Shown: positions 10,913 through 22,574 of the stretch, piece after piece | Layout: each line of letters begins with the position of its first letter | Numbering within the stretch: the first letter of the stretch is position 1 | NCBI GenBank assembly: GCA_003956705.1 | Contig: QZCP01000217.1 | Location: forward strand, 1 to 64,000 | Direction of reading: 5' to 3' | Origin: Brevipalpus yothersi | Taxonomy: Eukaryota; Arthropoda; Arachnida; Trombidiformes; Tenuipalpidae | DNA length: 64,000 nucleotides | Notes under the pieces: generated by a model | What the model saw: only the letters and a program-made list of their open reading frames with translations | What the model was told of the DNA's origin: nothing | Database searches by the model: none | Position numbers and translations under genes: made by a program

Positions 10913-11830
10913 TTTGAATGTGATCCACTTTGGTGTGGATTGAGAGTGCGAGGAATCTGAATGATTCGCTTTTTTTGTATAAATTAGCTCATAGATTTTG
11001 CAGTGAGAATTTGCTTTGCCTCTGATTGAGCTTGACTTTTGAAATCATTTTATTTTGTTTTTTCCCTGAATTTAAATGACATTCTACAGGTTTCAATCGC
11101 ACGCTAGTGAACTTTTTGCCCTAATTTCTCCATTAATTCAATTTTTACCCGTAAAGATGTGGAAAACAGTTGGACTGCTGCTGATGAGATCCCTCCTTCA
11201 TGGCAAAATGTGCCAAGATCCATCCTCTACTGATGATGGTGTGCCACATTGAACTTTGATGATCTTCTCAAATCGTAACGCTGATCAAATACTAGGCTAC
11301 ATTCGATACAAACTCAAAAAAGTGTGTTGGACCTCTCAGCTTGCTAGTCTTCCATTGAATCCGATGTCTATATCATTTTTGGTAAAATCAAAAAATTCGC
11401 TTTCTATCCCATGTCCTCACTTGACACCATTTTCCATCAATCTACAGACTGTAGACTAGTAAAACTTATTCCAAAAATTGAGTATACGGTATATATGTAG
11501 AATAAAATAGAGTAGAATAGCTTGAACACTATGAAATTGATGAATGAACTCTACCTATCAACTATTTTGCAATCTCAAACATTGAACTATACTTGAAACG
11601 CAATGAAATCGGTTGCTGAATAAGCATCTGTTATGGCGTGAGTTTGTATGATACATTGTTTGTCAATCCATACCATGTTATAAGGTAGAGTAGGGAGAGT
11701 GGCAGAGCAACACAAGGTGTCAAAATCTCAAACCGAATCGATTTAAATCTCCTATCTGAATGAAGTCATGAAAATACAATGTGTAAAGGCTTCAATAATA
11801 GAATAATCTGATTTGTGAACTGTTAAAATC
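10913..11830. other. divergent intergenic region
   Basis: About 0.9 kb between divergent genes. An ORF at 11256-11459 has no similarity to anything recognised and is probably chance. No RNA gene was seen. Confidence 0.5.
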
Positions 11831-13900
11831 ATGCATTTTCTTTCCATTCTGATCTCAATTTCTTTGTGCCAATCTTTTTTGTTAAAAGATTCCCATCATT
11901 CAATCCAGACCGAAAATCATCTAAACAGAAAGAAATCAAACACCATTGATGAAGTGATGGGATCGATTGATGAAATTTTCAAATTACCAAATTGGTTAGA
12001 TAAAGTGACAAACTTATTACTAGATGTTACATCTGCTCTCACTCAGCATCCATATTCAATATCAACAAATGAAGATGTGTCGACAAAAGTATATGATTAC
12101 ATCGTGATTGGAGGTGGAACAGCAGGCTCTGTGGTTGCAGCTCGGCTCAGTGAGATACCAGAAAATCAGATTCTGGTCCTGGAAGCTGGGCCAGAGGAAA
12201 CTAGCTTCTCTCGAGCGATGAATCCTGGGGGCATAATTTGGCAATCGAAGGAAATGGATTGGAAATTGAAAGTAGAACCAGAGAAATATGGTGCCTTAGG
12301 TATGCGTGGAAATGCACCTCCAATTCCAACTGCTAAGATGCTTGGTGGAGGGTCATCTCATAATGGTGCTGTTTGGAATACAGGTGATCCATTGGATTAC
12401 AATCGGTGGGTTCAGTTGGGTGCTGATGGTTGGTCATATTCTCATGTGTTTCCATACTTTGTCAAGATTGAGCGTCTTATTGACATTGGTGTGAATATAT
12501 ATGATAATGGATATCATGGGACAAGAGGACCGGTACCTATAATCGGTATTCTGGAGCCTAGCATAATGGGTCGTTCACTTTTTGACGGGGCTCGAGAACT
12601 GGGCTGGCCTATCGGCGATGCTAATGGAAAAAATCACTCAGTTGTCAGCTACTTTTGGACCAATATATACAATGGAACTCGAATGTCCATGGCTGAAGCA
12701 TATCTTGCACCAGCATCTCATCGACCTAATCTGAGTATCATGACAAGTGCATTTGTTCATCGAATTAACTTCGACAAGAACAAGAGAGCTATCAGTGTGA
12801 CATTCGAAAAAGATGGCCAAGTTCATGAGGTGAGAGTTCGCAAAGAGGTGATACTATCAGCAGGATCATATCATAGCCCCAAAATATTGATGTTGTCAGG
12901 AATAGGACCGAAAAGTGAGTTGAAGCGACACAAGATACCTGTAGTCGTTGATTCACCAGGTGTTGGTCAGAACTTGGATGATCACATAGCATCATTGTTA
13001 CCACACACCATTCGTGAGAATCTCACATTGCTTTATAGCAGACCTGAATCGGTTGTTAACTCAGTTAATCAGTTTGTTCAGTCAAGAACTGGAAGCTTTG
13101 CAGTGGCAAAAAATGAAATAATTGCACATCTGAAAACAAAGTTTGCACTTGATAATCGAGTAGATGTTATCCTAGGAGTTGGCTATGGGCTACCGAATTC
13201 CTTGACATCTAGCTTCCTCACAAGTGAGTTTCTCAGTTTTAGTCCGATTTTCATTTAAATATTTCCATGATATGCTATTTCCCATACAGGCTATACTGAG
13301 AGTTACAAGAATAGAGTTGTTGAAGAGTATTTTCTTCCAAATGCTCAAAAAGATGGTGTTCAGGCGTTATTCTCAACCGCAAGAACACTCAGTCGAGGAG
13401 TTGTTAGACTTCGAAGTCGCGATCCTCATGCCAAGCCTGTGATCGAGTATCGTCTTTATTCTAATAAGAGAGATCTGGATAGCATGATTGAAGGATGTAA
13501 ATTGGCCCTGCAACTTATGAACTCAAATGCGGTCAAAAGAGGAATTGCGCCCATACTATTTCCAAATACTCTACCAGGTTGTGAAAAATATTCGCCTGGT
13601 TCAGATTCATATTGTCGCTGTGTTGCTCAAACAATTACTATCACGAATTATCATCCTGTTGGGACATGCAAGATGGGGTCAGTAGACGATTTGATGGCCG
13701 TTGTGGATCCTCAACTACGGGTCAAAGGGGTGAAAGGTCTTAGGGTTATTGATGCTTCGATAATGCCAGAAGCAATAACTGGCAATACAAATGCACCAAC
13801 GGTTATGATAGCAGAAAAAGGATCTGATCTGATAAAGGGGAGAGTTTTGAGACCCCGTTTACCACCTTATCGAAATGAGAATGAAGTTTTGCAGTATTGA
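11831..13900 (+). CDS. secreted GMC oxidoreductase, group B
   Basis: Exon 1 is 11831-13223 and exon 2 is 13290-13900, joined across a 66-nt phase-1 intron (gtgagt...acag), giving 667 aa. The leader is residues 1-18. GGGTAG is at 94-99, followed by GGGSSHNGAVWNTGD (first GMC signature) and SAGSYHSPKILMLSGIGP (second signature). His is in YHPVGTCKMG and Asn in GNTNAPT. This is the only group B member with no visible lesion, so it may be the one functional gene of the group. It shares the GTRMSMAEAYLAPASH block with the two disabled tandem copies upstream. FAD-linked oxidation of an alcohol or sugar outside the cell is expected from the family; the substrate is not predictable. Confidence 0.94.
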
Positions 13901-14334
13901 TAGTTGCTATCAATATTGAAATGGGTTATTCACATGAAAGTTATGGTCATCTAGACAATGAGAATATAATCTGAGACAACATACTTTTTCAGTGTCTTTC
14001 CTGTTCAGATTCAGATTTTTTCGGCCACAGAAATAGAGAAAATGAAAATCAACTGAAATCCTAATTCTGGAATCTCCATCAAACGCTTTGGCAATGTGGA
14101 GCACAAAAAAGCTGGAGATAATCTCTTGATCCATGAATATCTGGTAGAGACCAATAAATGAAAAGATGAGAGAAAATCATCATCAGAGGGAATACATAAC
14201 TATTTGGTTCATAGTCGATTTGAGGCAACTGCTCTCAATCCAGGATGATTCGATAGTTGTTATCATTTGATAGTTTTGACCAATTTATTCATTTCTCATC
14301 AATCATTAATTCGTTGTACCACTTCCTCAATGAC
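13901..14334. other. intergenic, nothing recognised
   Basis: AT-rich spacer between two tandem plus-strand genes. No repeat or RNA gene was seen. Confidence 0.5.
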
Positions 14335-14343
14335 TATATAAAG
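14335..14343 (+). promoter_or_regulatory. possible TATA box
   Basis: TATATAAAG lies just upstream of the ATGs at 14359 and 14365. The spacing is very short, so if this is the real TATA box the transcript leader would be almost absent and the second ATG would be favoured. Confidence 0.3.
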
Positions 14344-14358
14344 GTATTGATTTCATGT

Positions 14359-16469
14359 ATGAAAATGTTTCCAAAACTGTTTTTGAAATGGATTTTGTTA
14401 TCGACAGCATTTAATGCGAGTGGCCAAATATTCGGAAATCTGTCTCCTCAACGAATTCCAATTTTCTCTACCAATAAAAGACCATCTGCTGGGAACAATC
14501 ATTTTGGTCCTTTTGCTGAAATTGCACTTATACCAGATTGGATTGGTAAAGTGTACAACCTAGGAATTGATTTGGTCAGTGTCACTTCACAACATCCATA
14601 TCCGATACAATTGAAAGATCATGTAGAAGGTGAAGAGTATGATTACATAGTGGTGGGAGGTGGAGGAGCCGGAAGTGTTGTTGCAGCTCGACTGAGTGAA
14701 GACTCGGAGAATCGGATTCTGGTTCTGGAAGCTGGAGATGAAGAATCAGGCTTCTCTCGTCTTGGAAATGCTTTCGATTTATTCCTCAAGAGCAAAAAAC
14801 GTCACTGGGACTACATACCAGAACCCGAGAAATATGGTGGTCGAGGAATGAAAGGTAATCGAGTTGCTCCATCAGCAGCTAAGATGTTGGGCGGATGTTC
14901 AGCACACAATAGATTACTATGGAATCGTGGACATCCTTTCGATTACGATCGATGGGCTCAATTAGGAGCCACCGGATGGTCATTTGCTGATGTGTTTCCA
15001 TATTTCATCAAATCTGAAGGTGTAGTAATTGATCAAGTTGGCTCAACATCATTCGATAGAGGCTATCATGGAACAAAAGGTCCTGTTCGTCTGACCGGGA
15101 GTGTGAATCCTGGTCTCTTCAGTCGATCACTGATCAAGGGTGCCCAAGAAGTAGGCTTCACTTTTGGTGATAATAATGGAGAAAATTTCAACGTTTTTGC
15201 ATACAGTTGGAATAATTTGTACAATGGAAGTCGTGTTTCGATGGCAAGTGCTTATCTAGGTCCAGCATCATTCAGACCTAATATTGATGTTGTTATCAAT
15301 GCTCTGGTTCATCGTGTGGATTTTGACCAGAATAAGAGGGCAGTTGGTGTAACTTTTGAGAGAAATGACAAAATTTACCCAGTGCGAGCACGAAAAGAAG
15401 TAATACTCTCTGCTGGAGCCTATGCAAGTCCTCAGATATTGATGTTATCTGGAATAGGACCACGAAAAGAGCTTCAAAAACACAATATACCTGTCATTGT
15501 CGACTTACCTGGAGTTGGTCAAAATTTTCAAGATCATCCGAAAAGTAATTTACTATTCACGATGGAACACAATGAAAGTTTGGTGTACATTGAACCAGAT
15601 CGTTATATTGATGAAGCCAAAAAGTATATGGACAATAAAACCGGTGTTTTTGGTTCTCTATCAGGTCGTATTCAGGGACACTTTCGGACAAAATATGCCC
15701 TGGATGCTAGACCGGATGGAGCAGTTGAAATATATCCTGGATTGGGTGGAACATTTGAAAGCAATTTTCTGCATGGTAAGCAGTCGACTGTATCAGAGGT
15801 AATTAAAATTACTGATATTATTGATACATTTCTGCAGGTTACATCACAGATTTCAGAGATGAAGTAACAGAAAATTATCTTGCCCCTCAATCATACAAGC
15901 AAGGTTTCCTCATCGAAATATTCACTCATCGAGCACTGAGCCGTGGCGAGATACTTTTGAGAAGTTCTGATCCACATGATAGTCCAATTTTTGTGAATAA
16001 TTTTTTTCAAGTTAGAAGAGATCTAGAAGTGATGGTTGAAGCTTGCCTGATTGGTTTTCGAATTGTTAACTCCAAAGCTCTTCAGCAAGGTGTAGCAGGC
16101 AAACCTTTTCCGAACACCTTGCCTGGTTGTGAGATGTATCCCATAGGAACTTGCGAATTTTGTCGTTGTTTGGTTTTATCATTGACAATCAGTGGCAATC
16201 ATCAAAGCGGGACATGTAAAATGGGCTCTCCAAGGGATCGTATGGCTGTTGTTGATCCTCAATTGCGAGTCAAAGGAGTCAAAGGTCTTAGAGTCATTGA
16301 TGCTTCGATTATGCCCGAGTTGACGAGTGGTAATACGATGGCACCAACTGTGATGATAGCCGAGCGAGGATCAGATTTTATCAGAGGAAGAGTTCTGAAA
16401 CCTAGTACACCTCCATATGAGAGGGAAGATGATGTCCTGAAGTATGAGTTGAGATTTCCATCAGATTAA
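14359..16469 (+). CDS. secreted GMC oxidoreductase, group C
   Basis: Exon 1 is 14359-15775 and exon 2 is 15838-16469, with a 62-nt intron (gtaagc...gcag), giving about 682 aa. I chose ATG 14359 because the open frame upstream has no leader-like sequence, whereas MKMFPKLFLKWILLSTAFNA does look like one. GGGGAG is at 100-105. The first signature reads KMLGGCSAHNRLLWNRGH and the second SAGAYASPQILMLSGIGP. Catalytic His is in NHQSGTCKMG, and Asn is in GNTMAPT. The C-terminus is a few residues longer than in its neighbours. It lies head-to-tail with the next group C gene. Confidence 0.93.
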
Positions 16470-17072
16470 TGAATTGCCTTTGGAGAGAAGAGATCTCAGA
16501 AAAAATATCAACTCATTGGAGGCTCACGTTTCATTATTGCTCTAATCCTTGATGATTGTTAGGGAAATATTTGACTTGATAGATATACAAAATTGCTGAG
16601 AAAGATTTTCTTCCTCGTTAGGGCAGCTAAGGAGATGGAATTATCCACTAATTATGAAGCCAAAAAGGCAATATGAGCTCACAAGTATGAGAAAATCGGT
16701 TTCATATTTTAAAAGTCTTAGAAAATTGTTTCCCATTTCGTTATTCAAGATATGAGATGAGCCACACTCTATCAAGATCCTGTTGACATCGACGTTTCAT
16801 GATAATAAATTCAGATCACAAATAAGAATATTGAAATCCCACAAAATAATGAATTTTAGAGTCCTATCCAGAACAAACGAGAAGAATATTTCTGAAATAA
16901 TTTCTACTTTTTCCATCATTTGGAAAATTGACTACACACGTTCACAGCAATTATCAACTGATGAGCGAAACTGAGTGCTAATTAATTTGGATGGAAAAAG
17001 TTGCTAAATACCAATTAATCACCCATGATGACCAGTTCTTCCTCAACAGTAGATAACTTCAGCTGAAAAGTG
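16470..17072. other. intergenic, nothing recognised
   Basis: AT-rich spacer between two tandem group C genes. A 63-codon ORF at 16783 shows no family similarity. Confidence 0.5.
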
Positions 17073-19156
17073 ATGGAAATCAGATTGTTTAAATCGCTTC
17101 TAGTGATAATCGTGAACTCTCAATTATTCGAAAAAATCTCATCACAACATGTATCTGGAAATTTATTTGCCAACTTTTGGTCTTGGCCTCAACAGGCCAC
17201 AGTTGAAAGTAATGATCTTGGTGTATTTGGTGAAATTGCTCTGGTGCCTGATTGGATTGATAAAGTTTACAACTTGTTCATCGATCTAGCGAGTATTACT
17301 ACACAGCACCCTTATCCAATAGAGTTGAACAGTAAACTAAGCAGTAATGAATATGATTACATAGTGATCGGGGCTGGTGCAGGCTGTGTTGTTGCTTCAC
17401 GATTAAGTGAAGTTTCTCAGAATCGTGTCTTAATTTTGGAAGCTGGTGGCGAAGAAACAAGCTTCTCACGTCTACCTACTACTGGAGATTTATATTGGAA
17501 GAGCAAATCTTATCACTGGAATTACGAAACTGAACCAGAGGTACATGCTGGACGAGCATTCATAGAGAATCGCGTGAGAATACCTACAGCTAAGATGCTC
17601 GGTGGTGGCACAACTCATAATGGTCTAGTATGGAATAGAGGAGATCCAGGTGATTATGATCGATGGGCTCACTTAGGTGCTGAAGGCTGGAGTTGGGCTG
17701 ATATCTTTCCTTATTTTGTGAAAATTGAGCAAGTCATCAAGAGTCAGATAGGTGTAAGCCCTTATGACAAAGGTTATCATGGAACTCGAGGACCTGTTCG
17801 TATAACAGGAAGTATTGATCCAGGTGTATATGCGAGCTCAATAATAAGAGGAGCTCAAGAAATTGGACTCAAGTTTGGAGATCCAAATGGAAGAGATCAT
17901 GATGTTACTTCGTATACATGGAATAATCTGTACAATGGAACTCGTGTCTCCATGGCAGATGCTTACCTTGCTCCAGCTTCATTTCGACCCAATCTCGATA
18001 TTTTACCTTACGCATTTGTTCATAGGATCAATTTTGATCAGGATAAGAGAGCTATTGGAGTGACTTATGAGAAAGGTGGCAAAGTTCATGATGTTCGCGC
18101 AAAAAAGGAGGTCATTCTCTCTGCTGGAACTTACACTAGTCCAAAAATATTGATGCTGTCTGGAATAGGGCCTAAAATGGAGCTGAAAAAGCACAATATA
18201 CCAGTAATCTCTGATCTGCCTGGTGTTGGTCAAAATCTGCAAGATCACTTGAAGATTCTCTTATACTTCACCATGAAGAGAAACTTGTCTCTTGTATACA
18301 TAGAGCCTGAACCATATATCAGTGGGGCAGAAAGTTATGTCAACAATAGAACTGGTCCATTTGCGAACTTTTATGGGCGAATTCAAGGGCATTTCAAGAC
18401 AAAATATGCCTTGGACAGCAGACCAGATGGCTCAATAACAAGCTCAGCAGGATTACCTGGCTCATTTGAGAGTAATTTTCTCTATCGTGAGTATCAATAT
18501 GATTCCAAGAAGCAAAATTTTGATAGTGATTCCTCTTTTTTCCAGGCTACCTAGAAGATTTCAAGCCCCTGGTAGTTGAAAAGTTCTTCACTCCACAATC
18601 ATTCAAACAAGGTTTCCTGGTTGAATTGTTCAACATGCGGACTTTGAGCAGAGGAAGAATTGGACTACGTAGTTCTGATCCGTATGATAATCCAGTCATT
18701 GAGAATCGATTCTTCAGTGTTAGAAGAGATCTTGAGGTCATAGTTGAGGTGTGCAGAACAACACTAGGTATCATAAATTCCAGAGCAGTGCGAGAGGCAA
18801 TTTCAGCTCAACTTTTCCCAAATACATTACCTGGATGTGAGAAGTATCCCAATGGGTCAGATGAATTCTGTCGATGTCTTGCTCTGACTATAACTCTATC
18901 AGGATCTCATCCAGCAGGTACATGCAAGATGGGATCAATTGAGGACTTGATGTCTGTTGTTGGCCCAGATCTGCGAGTAAGAGGAGTGAAAGCTCTGAGA
19001 GTTATCGATGCCTCAGTCATGCCAGAGTTGACCACAGGTAATACAAACGCTCCAACAATCATGATTGCAGAAAAAGGGTGTGACATAATCAAGGGAAGGT
19101 CATTGAAACCAAACTTACCTCCGTTTAAACATGAGGAAGAAGTATTGAAATACTAG
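17073..19156 (+). CDS. secreted GMC oxidoreductase, group C, altered flavin motif
   Basis: Exons 17073-18486 and 18546-19156 give 674 aa. The open frame begins with GTG at 17070, and the first ATG is 17073. The leader is weak (MEIRLFKSLLVIIVNS). The dinucleotide-binding motif reads GAGAGC (from about residue 100), one residue short of the GAGAAGC of its closest relative at 50199-52306, through an in-frame loss of one codon. All other family signatures are intact: GGGTTHNGLVWNRGD, SAGTYTSPKILMLSGIGP, SHPAGTCKMG and GNTNAPT. The intron (59 nt), exon 2 and about 65 nt of 3' flank are almost identical to the minus-strand gene at 50199. Loss of one residue in GxGxxG could impair FAD binding, so function is uncertain. 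Confidence 0.9.
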
Positions 19157-19191
19157 GTTTTTTCTGATGCCCAAGAAATTTGCAGCTACAG

Positions 19192-19197
19192 AATAAA
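19192..19197 (+). terminator. likely poly(A) signal
   Basis: AATAAA lies about 36 nt after the stop codon. It is conserved at the same place after the paralog stop at 50199 (complement at 50159-50164). Confidence 0.6.
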
Positions 19198-19469
19198 TTC
19201 TCGAGTTTCCAATTCCTCGAGAGATAGAACTTCTCCAAGATTTCACATCTGTAATTCCATCTTTCAAAGCTAACGAGGCAACTGTCTAGGAGGCTGCTCA
19301 TCAGTCCCAGGACTGAGAAGCAGCAGCTACCTTTTGGAGATCGGAACCATGCCTGGTTTCCTATCTTTATCGGGAAATTCGAGGTCCTTACTTCGACCGA
19401 AGCAAGGATTCAAGTCAGCAGAAACCTACCGTCGGGATATGAGGGGTAGAGAAACTGAGCATATTTTCG
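19198..19469. other. spacer between gene and inverted-repeat arm
   Basis: Sequence between the group C 3' end and the start of the inverted-repeat arm. It is less AT-rich than its surroundings and holds no recognised gene. Confidence 0.45.
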
Positions 19470-22060
19470 AGGAAAAATTGTGTAGAAATGAATTATGTAT
19501 TGAATCGATTCCGAATTTGGTGAATAATAATAGGTAAAACTAGTCAATTAGAGATAAAATGAACAACATGTTGATTCTTTCATACTTCTGACAATCAGAA
19601 CTGATGCGATAAATTGATTGGCGAATTTTTTCAGACTCTAGTTTCTCATGATGATTCTGAACAATCAATAATCCATTACCGATGGTTTCGTTTTTTTCAT
19701 CGTTTTTCCACAAATCAGATCTGAACCTTTTTCACCTATCATCACAGAGGCGGCATTTGTATTGGCAGTCACAATTTACGGCATAATCGAAGAATCTATA
19801 ACTCTCAATCCCTGTGTATTTCGTACTCGTAATTGAGGATCAACCACTGCCATCCGATCGATACCCATTTTACAAGTTCCAACACCATGATAAGCTGTGC
19901 TGGTTATTGTTTGTGCTAGACATCGATGAAATTCTTCCGAAAAGCGTGAATATTTCTCACAACCAGCAAGTTTAGTGGCGAATGGTTTTGTTTTGAGACT
20001 CTCTTGAACAGCTCTTGTATTGACTATCTTGTCCATTAATTTTCCAGTTTCTATCAGAACATTCAAATCATGACCCTCTTTATCTGTGAGAAAACGAAGA
20101 TCTATCAGCGGATCATCATGGGGATCTGAACTTCTCAATCGAACTTCTCCTCTACTTTCTGGTCTGAATTGACCATGAATGACCACAAAACCAGCTTCAT
20201 GAGCATATGGGAGAAGATATTCTCGCTCAATCTGTTTGGAATAGTCTTCAGCATAACCTTAGCGTAATAAAAGGGAACAAATTTACGAATAAAGTGGAGA
20301 GAAAAGATATTTTTATGGATTTTTCTTACTTGTATATGGAACAGTATACACTAATTCTGGTTTACTAGCAAATATCAGTAGATTTATATCCGGTCTCTCA
20401 TCTCGTGCATACTTTGACCTTTGGGCACCTTGAATATCATTTCCAACATAGCTGAAAGGTCAAGTACGATTTTCGAAAAATTGTTGCAACTCTTGCGTCA
20501 TCAATTCATCTTTTGGACCAATTCCTGAGAACATAAGCAATTTTGGATTATGATAGGTTCCAGCACAAAGAATTACCTCTTTCTTGCAATAAACTTTGAT
20601 AATTTTCTCATCTTTCTCAAATTCTACTCCAATAGCTTTAGGCTTCGTTTTCTCGTCTCTTTGAATCAAAATTTTTCTAACATATGCTTTAATTATGATG
20701 TCAATATTCTTCCTTCTAGAAGCTGGCTTGAGATAAGCTTCACCAGTAGAATGTCGAACACCACCAACTTCATTGCTTTCCATTAAACTGAAAACACTCA
20801 AGTTTCTGCCATTATAATCACCAGTAGGTAGGCCAAGCTCATTGATCCCTCTCCATACATATTTGCCAACAGGACTCAGCTGCTGAAGTCCTGATATTTT
20901 TATGGGTCCACTGAATCCATAATATCTTTTATAAAATTGAGCCAATCCCTTCGACATCACATCTTCAATTTTCAAAAAGTATGGAAAAACATCAGCCCAT
21001 GACCATCCCTTGGCTCCCATTTCTTCCCATCGATCATAGTCAAGTGGATGTCCTCTAATCCAAATCATCTCATTATGAGATGAACCACCTCCGATAGCTT
21101 TACCTGTGATGACTGGAATAGCACCTCCTCTCATGCCACGAGCTGAATTCTTTCTCGGTAGAGACTAATAATTTCATACCAAATCGCTTTTGAGCAGTCC
21201 GCCCCCAGAGAATGCGGAATCAGAATATCGTGTCGCTTCACCTCCAGCTTCCAGGACAAGAACACGAACATCCGGATCCTCAGTAAGACGAGATGCGACC
21301 ACTGATCTTGCAGTTCCAGCTCTAATAACAATGTAATCGTATTCGTTTTCTGGCTGATCAATAGTGTCCAATTTGTAACTCTGTCCAGAGACAATATTAA
21401 TTAATCTTGTTAGCACATCGAAAGCTTCATCAATGCTTTTGGTCCCATAGCCTGATGAGGATCTGGCATATTTTGGTGATTCACTTCCCAGTATCGACGC
21501 GTTGATTGATACATTGGAGTCAACAACTTGTATCAAATGAATTAGATTCAATCCAATACTCAAACATGATAAGGTGTGAATGAAACTCTGCATTTCAAAT
21601 TGAGAGACAACTCTAACTACAAATCATTAAAAATCACATTTAAATGCTAACTGCTAATTGTTGCAACATACAAACACCTGTTCATTCAACTTAATTTTCA
21701 TTCAAACTAAATGATATAACCGTCCAACTTATTTTTATTCATATCATTTGCCATTGAGACAAGAAACTTCATCTTCATTCTCCGTAATGAAGCTAAAAAT
21801 TTGAATATACGGTGGTAACCTTCGATTTTAATTTATACAGCAGACTCAGATCATTGCCAAAATCTATCAGCATAAGATGACTCTCGGTAAATGATTTGGA
21901 AAGACAATTCGAATGACTATTAAACATCGGACGAAGATAAATTCACTGGAAAGTGTCATTTTACTGTAACTCTTTTTACTCTTTATCTAACAAATATTGC
22001 GTTCCATGTGCATCGTAAAACAATCAACAATGTGAAACAAAGTACAATCAACATCATATA
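19470..22060. repeat. inverted repeat 1, left arm
   Basis: This 2.6 kb matches, in reverse complement, 55600-58330. The match covers a whole group D GMC gene, about 0.45 kb of its 5' flank (shared landmarks include CACTTTCC and a Ser/Lys-rich AAATAAAGAGTAAAAAG tract) and about 0.2 kb of its 3' flank. The arms are some 33.5 kb apart. The left copy of the gene is dead and the right copy is intact. Boundaries are by eye and approximate. Confidence 0.85.
19665..21593 (-). pseudogene. GMC oxidoreductase pseudogene, group D
   Basis: Inverted copy of the intact gene at 56074-58131. It starts with the same leader (MQSFIHTLSCLSIGLNLIHL). Visible lesions: Trp to TGA at 21174-21176; Lys to TAG at 21165-21167; a loss of about 43 codons after GPKDEL near 20495, removing the conserved GVGQNLQDHP block; Gly to TGA at 20460-20462; and Glu to TAA at 19776-19778 right after SSIMP. 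The intron (20258-20329) has the same 72-nt length as in the live copy but now contains a stop. Homology continues past the last stop to the ancestral TGA at 19665-19667. Five independent disabling changes make this a clear pseudogene. Confidence 0.93.
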
Positions 22061-22119
22061 TTAACGTCATATGATATGATTTGAGAGTTTAAAACTTTCT
22101 TCAACTGATTCCGTTGAAA

Positions 22120-22311
22120 ATGTACTGTTTTCTTCTGTTGGTTCTTATTTCTTTCGCCGATTCGTCCTATCCAGCCGACATACCAAGTGTAAAAAATGAT
22201 TTGGTCACCTCATTGCCAATGGTATTGGAAAGATTCCTTTCGACCTCTACTCTGGATACCTTGATATTGATGGTGGAAAACATTTCCAATATGTGTTTGC
22301 CGAAAGTATGA
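22120..22311 (+). CDS. possible small secreted peptide
   Basis: An ORF of 63 codons beginning MYCFLLLVLISFADSSYPAD, which reads as a signal peptide followed by a short mature part ending NISNMCLPKV. A consensus AATAAA (22374-22379) lies 63 nt after the stop, and the ORF is followed by the plus-strand serpin. No family was recognised. It contains two cysteines, one of them in the leader. The last part of this ORF, with its poly(A) signal, is also present in the second serpin duplication at about 43057, without the start and leader. It could instead be a stray first exon or a remnant. Confidence 0.4.
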   Translation: MYCFLLLVLISFADSSYPADIPSVKNDLVTSLPMVLERFLSTSTLDTLILMVENISNMCLPKV

Positions 22312-22373
22312 AAACGAAACATTATCTCTATTCCTATGAACATTGAGTTAGTATCTGAAATCTAAGCCCTGGA

Positions 22374-22379
22374 AATAAA
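22374..22379 (+). terminator. possible poly(A) signal
   Basis: AATAAA, 63 nt after the stop of the small ORF at 22120-22311. It is also present in the second serpin unit. Confidence 0.4.
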
Positions 22380-22574
22380 CTTGCTTAACAACTGAAACCT
22401 TATACTACTTGTGCATGTATACGTGTACAGTAGATCTGTAATTATTAGAGGGAGAGAAGTCATAGGTTTTTCCATGAAAGTTTTCGATCGATCCTCAGGA
22501 ACTATCTATCAAAGTATTTGTACAGTTGTTACACTAAAATTATCCAGAGACAGTAGTACTGATAATAAGATTCC

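Noticed and set aside
21131..21394. Apparent frameshift in the group D pseudogene
   Set aside because: Alignment to the live copy shows equal length across 21160-21190; the break is two nonsense codons, not an indel.
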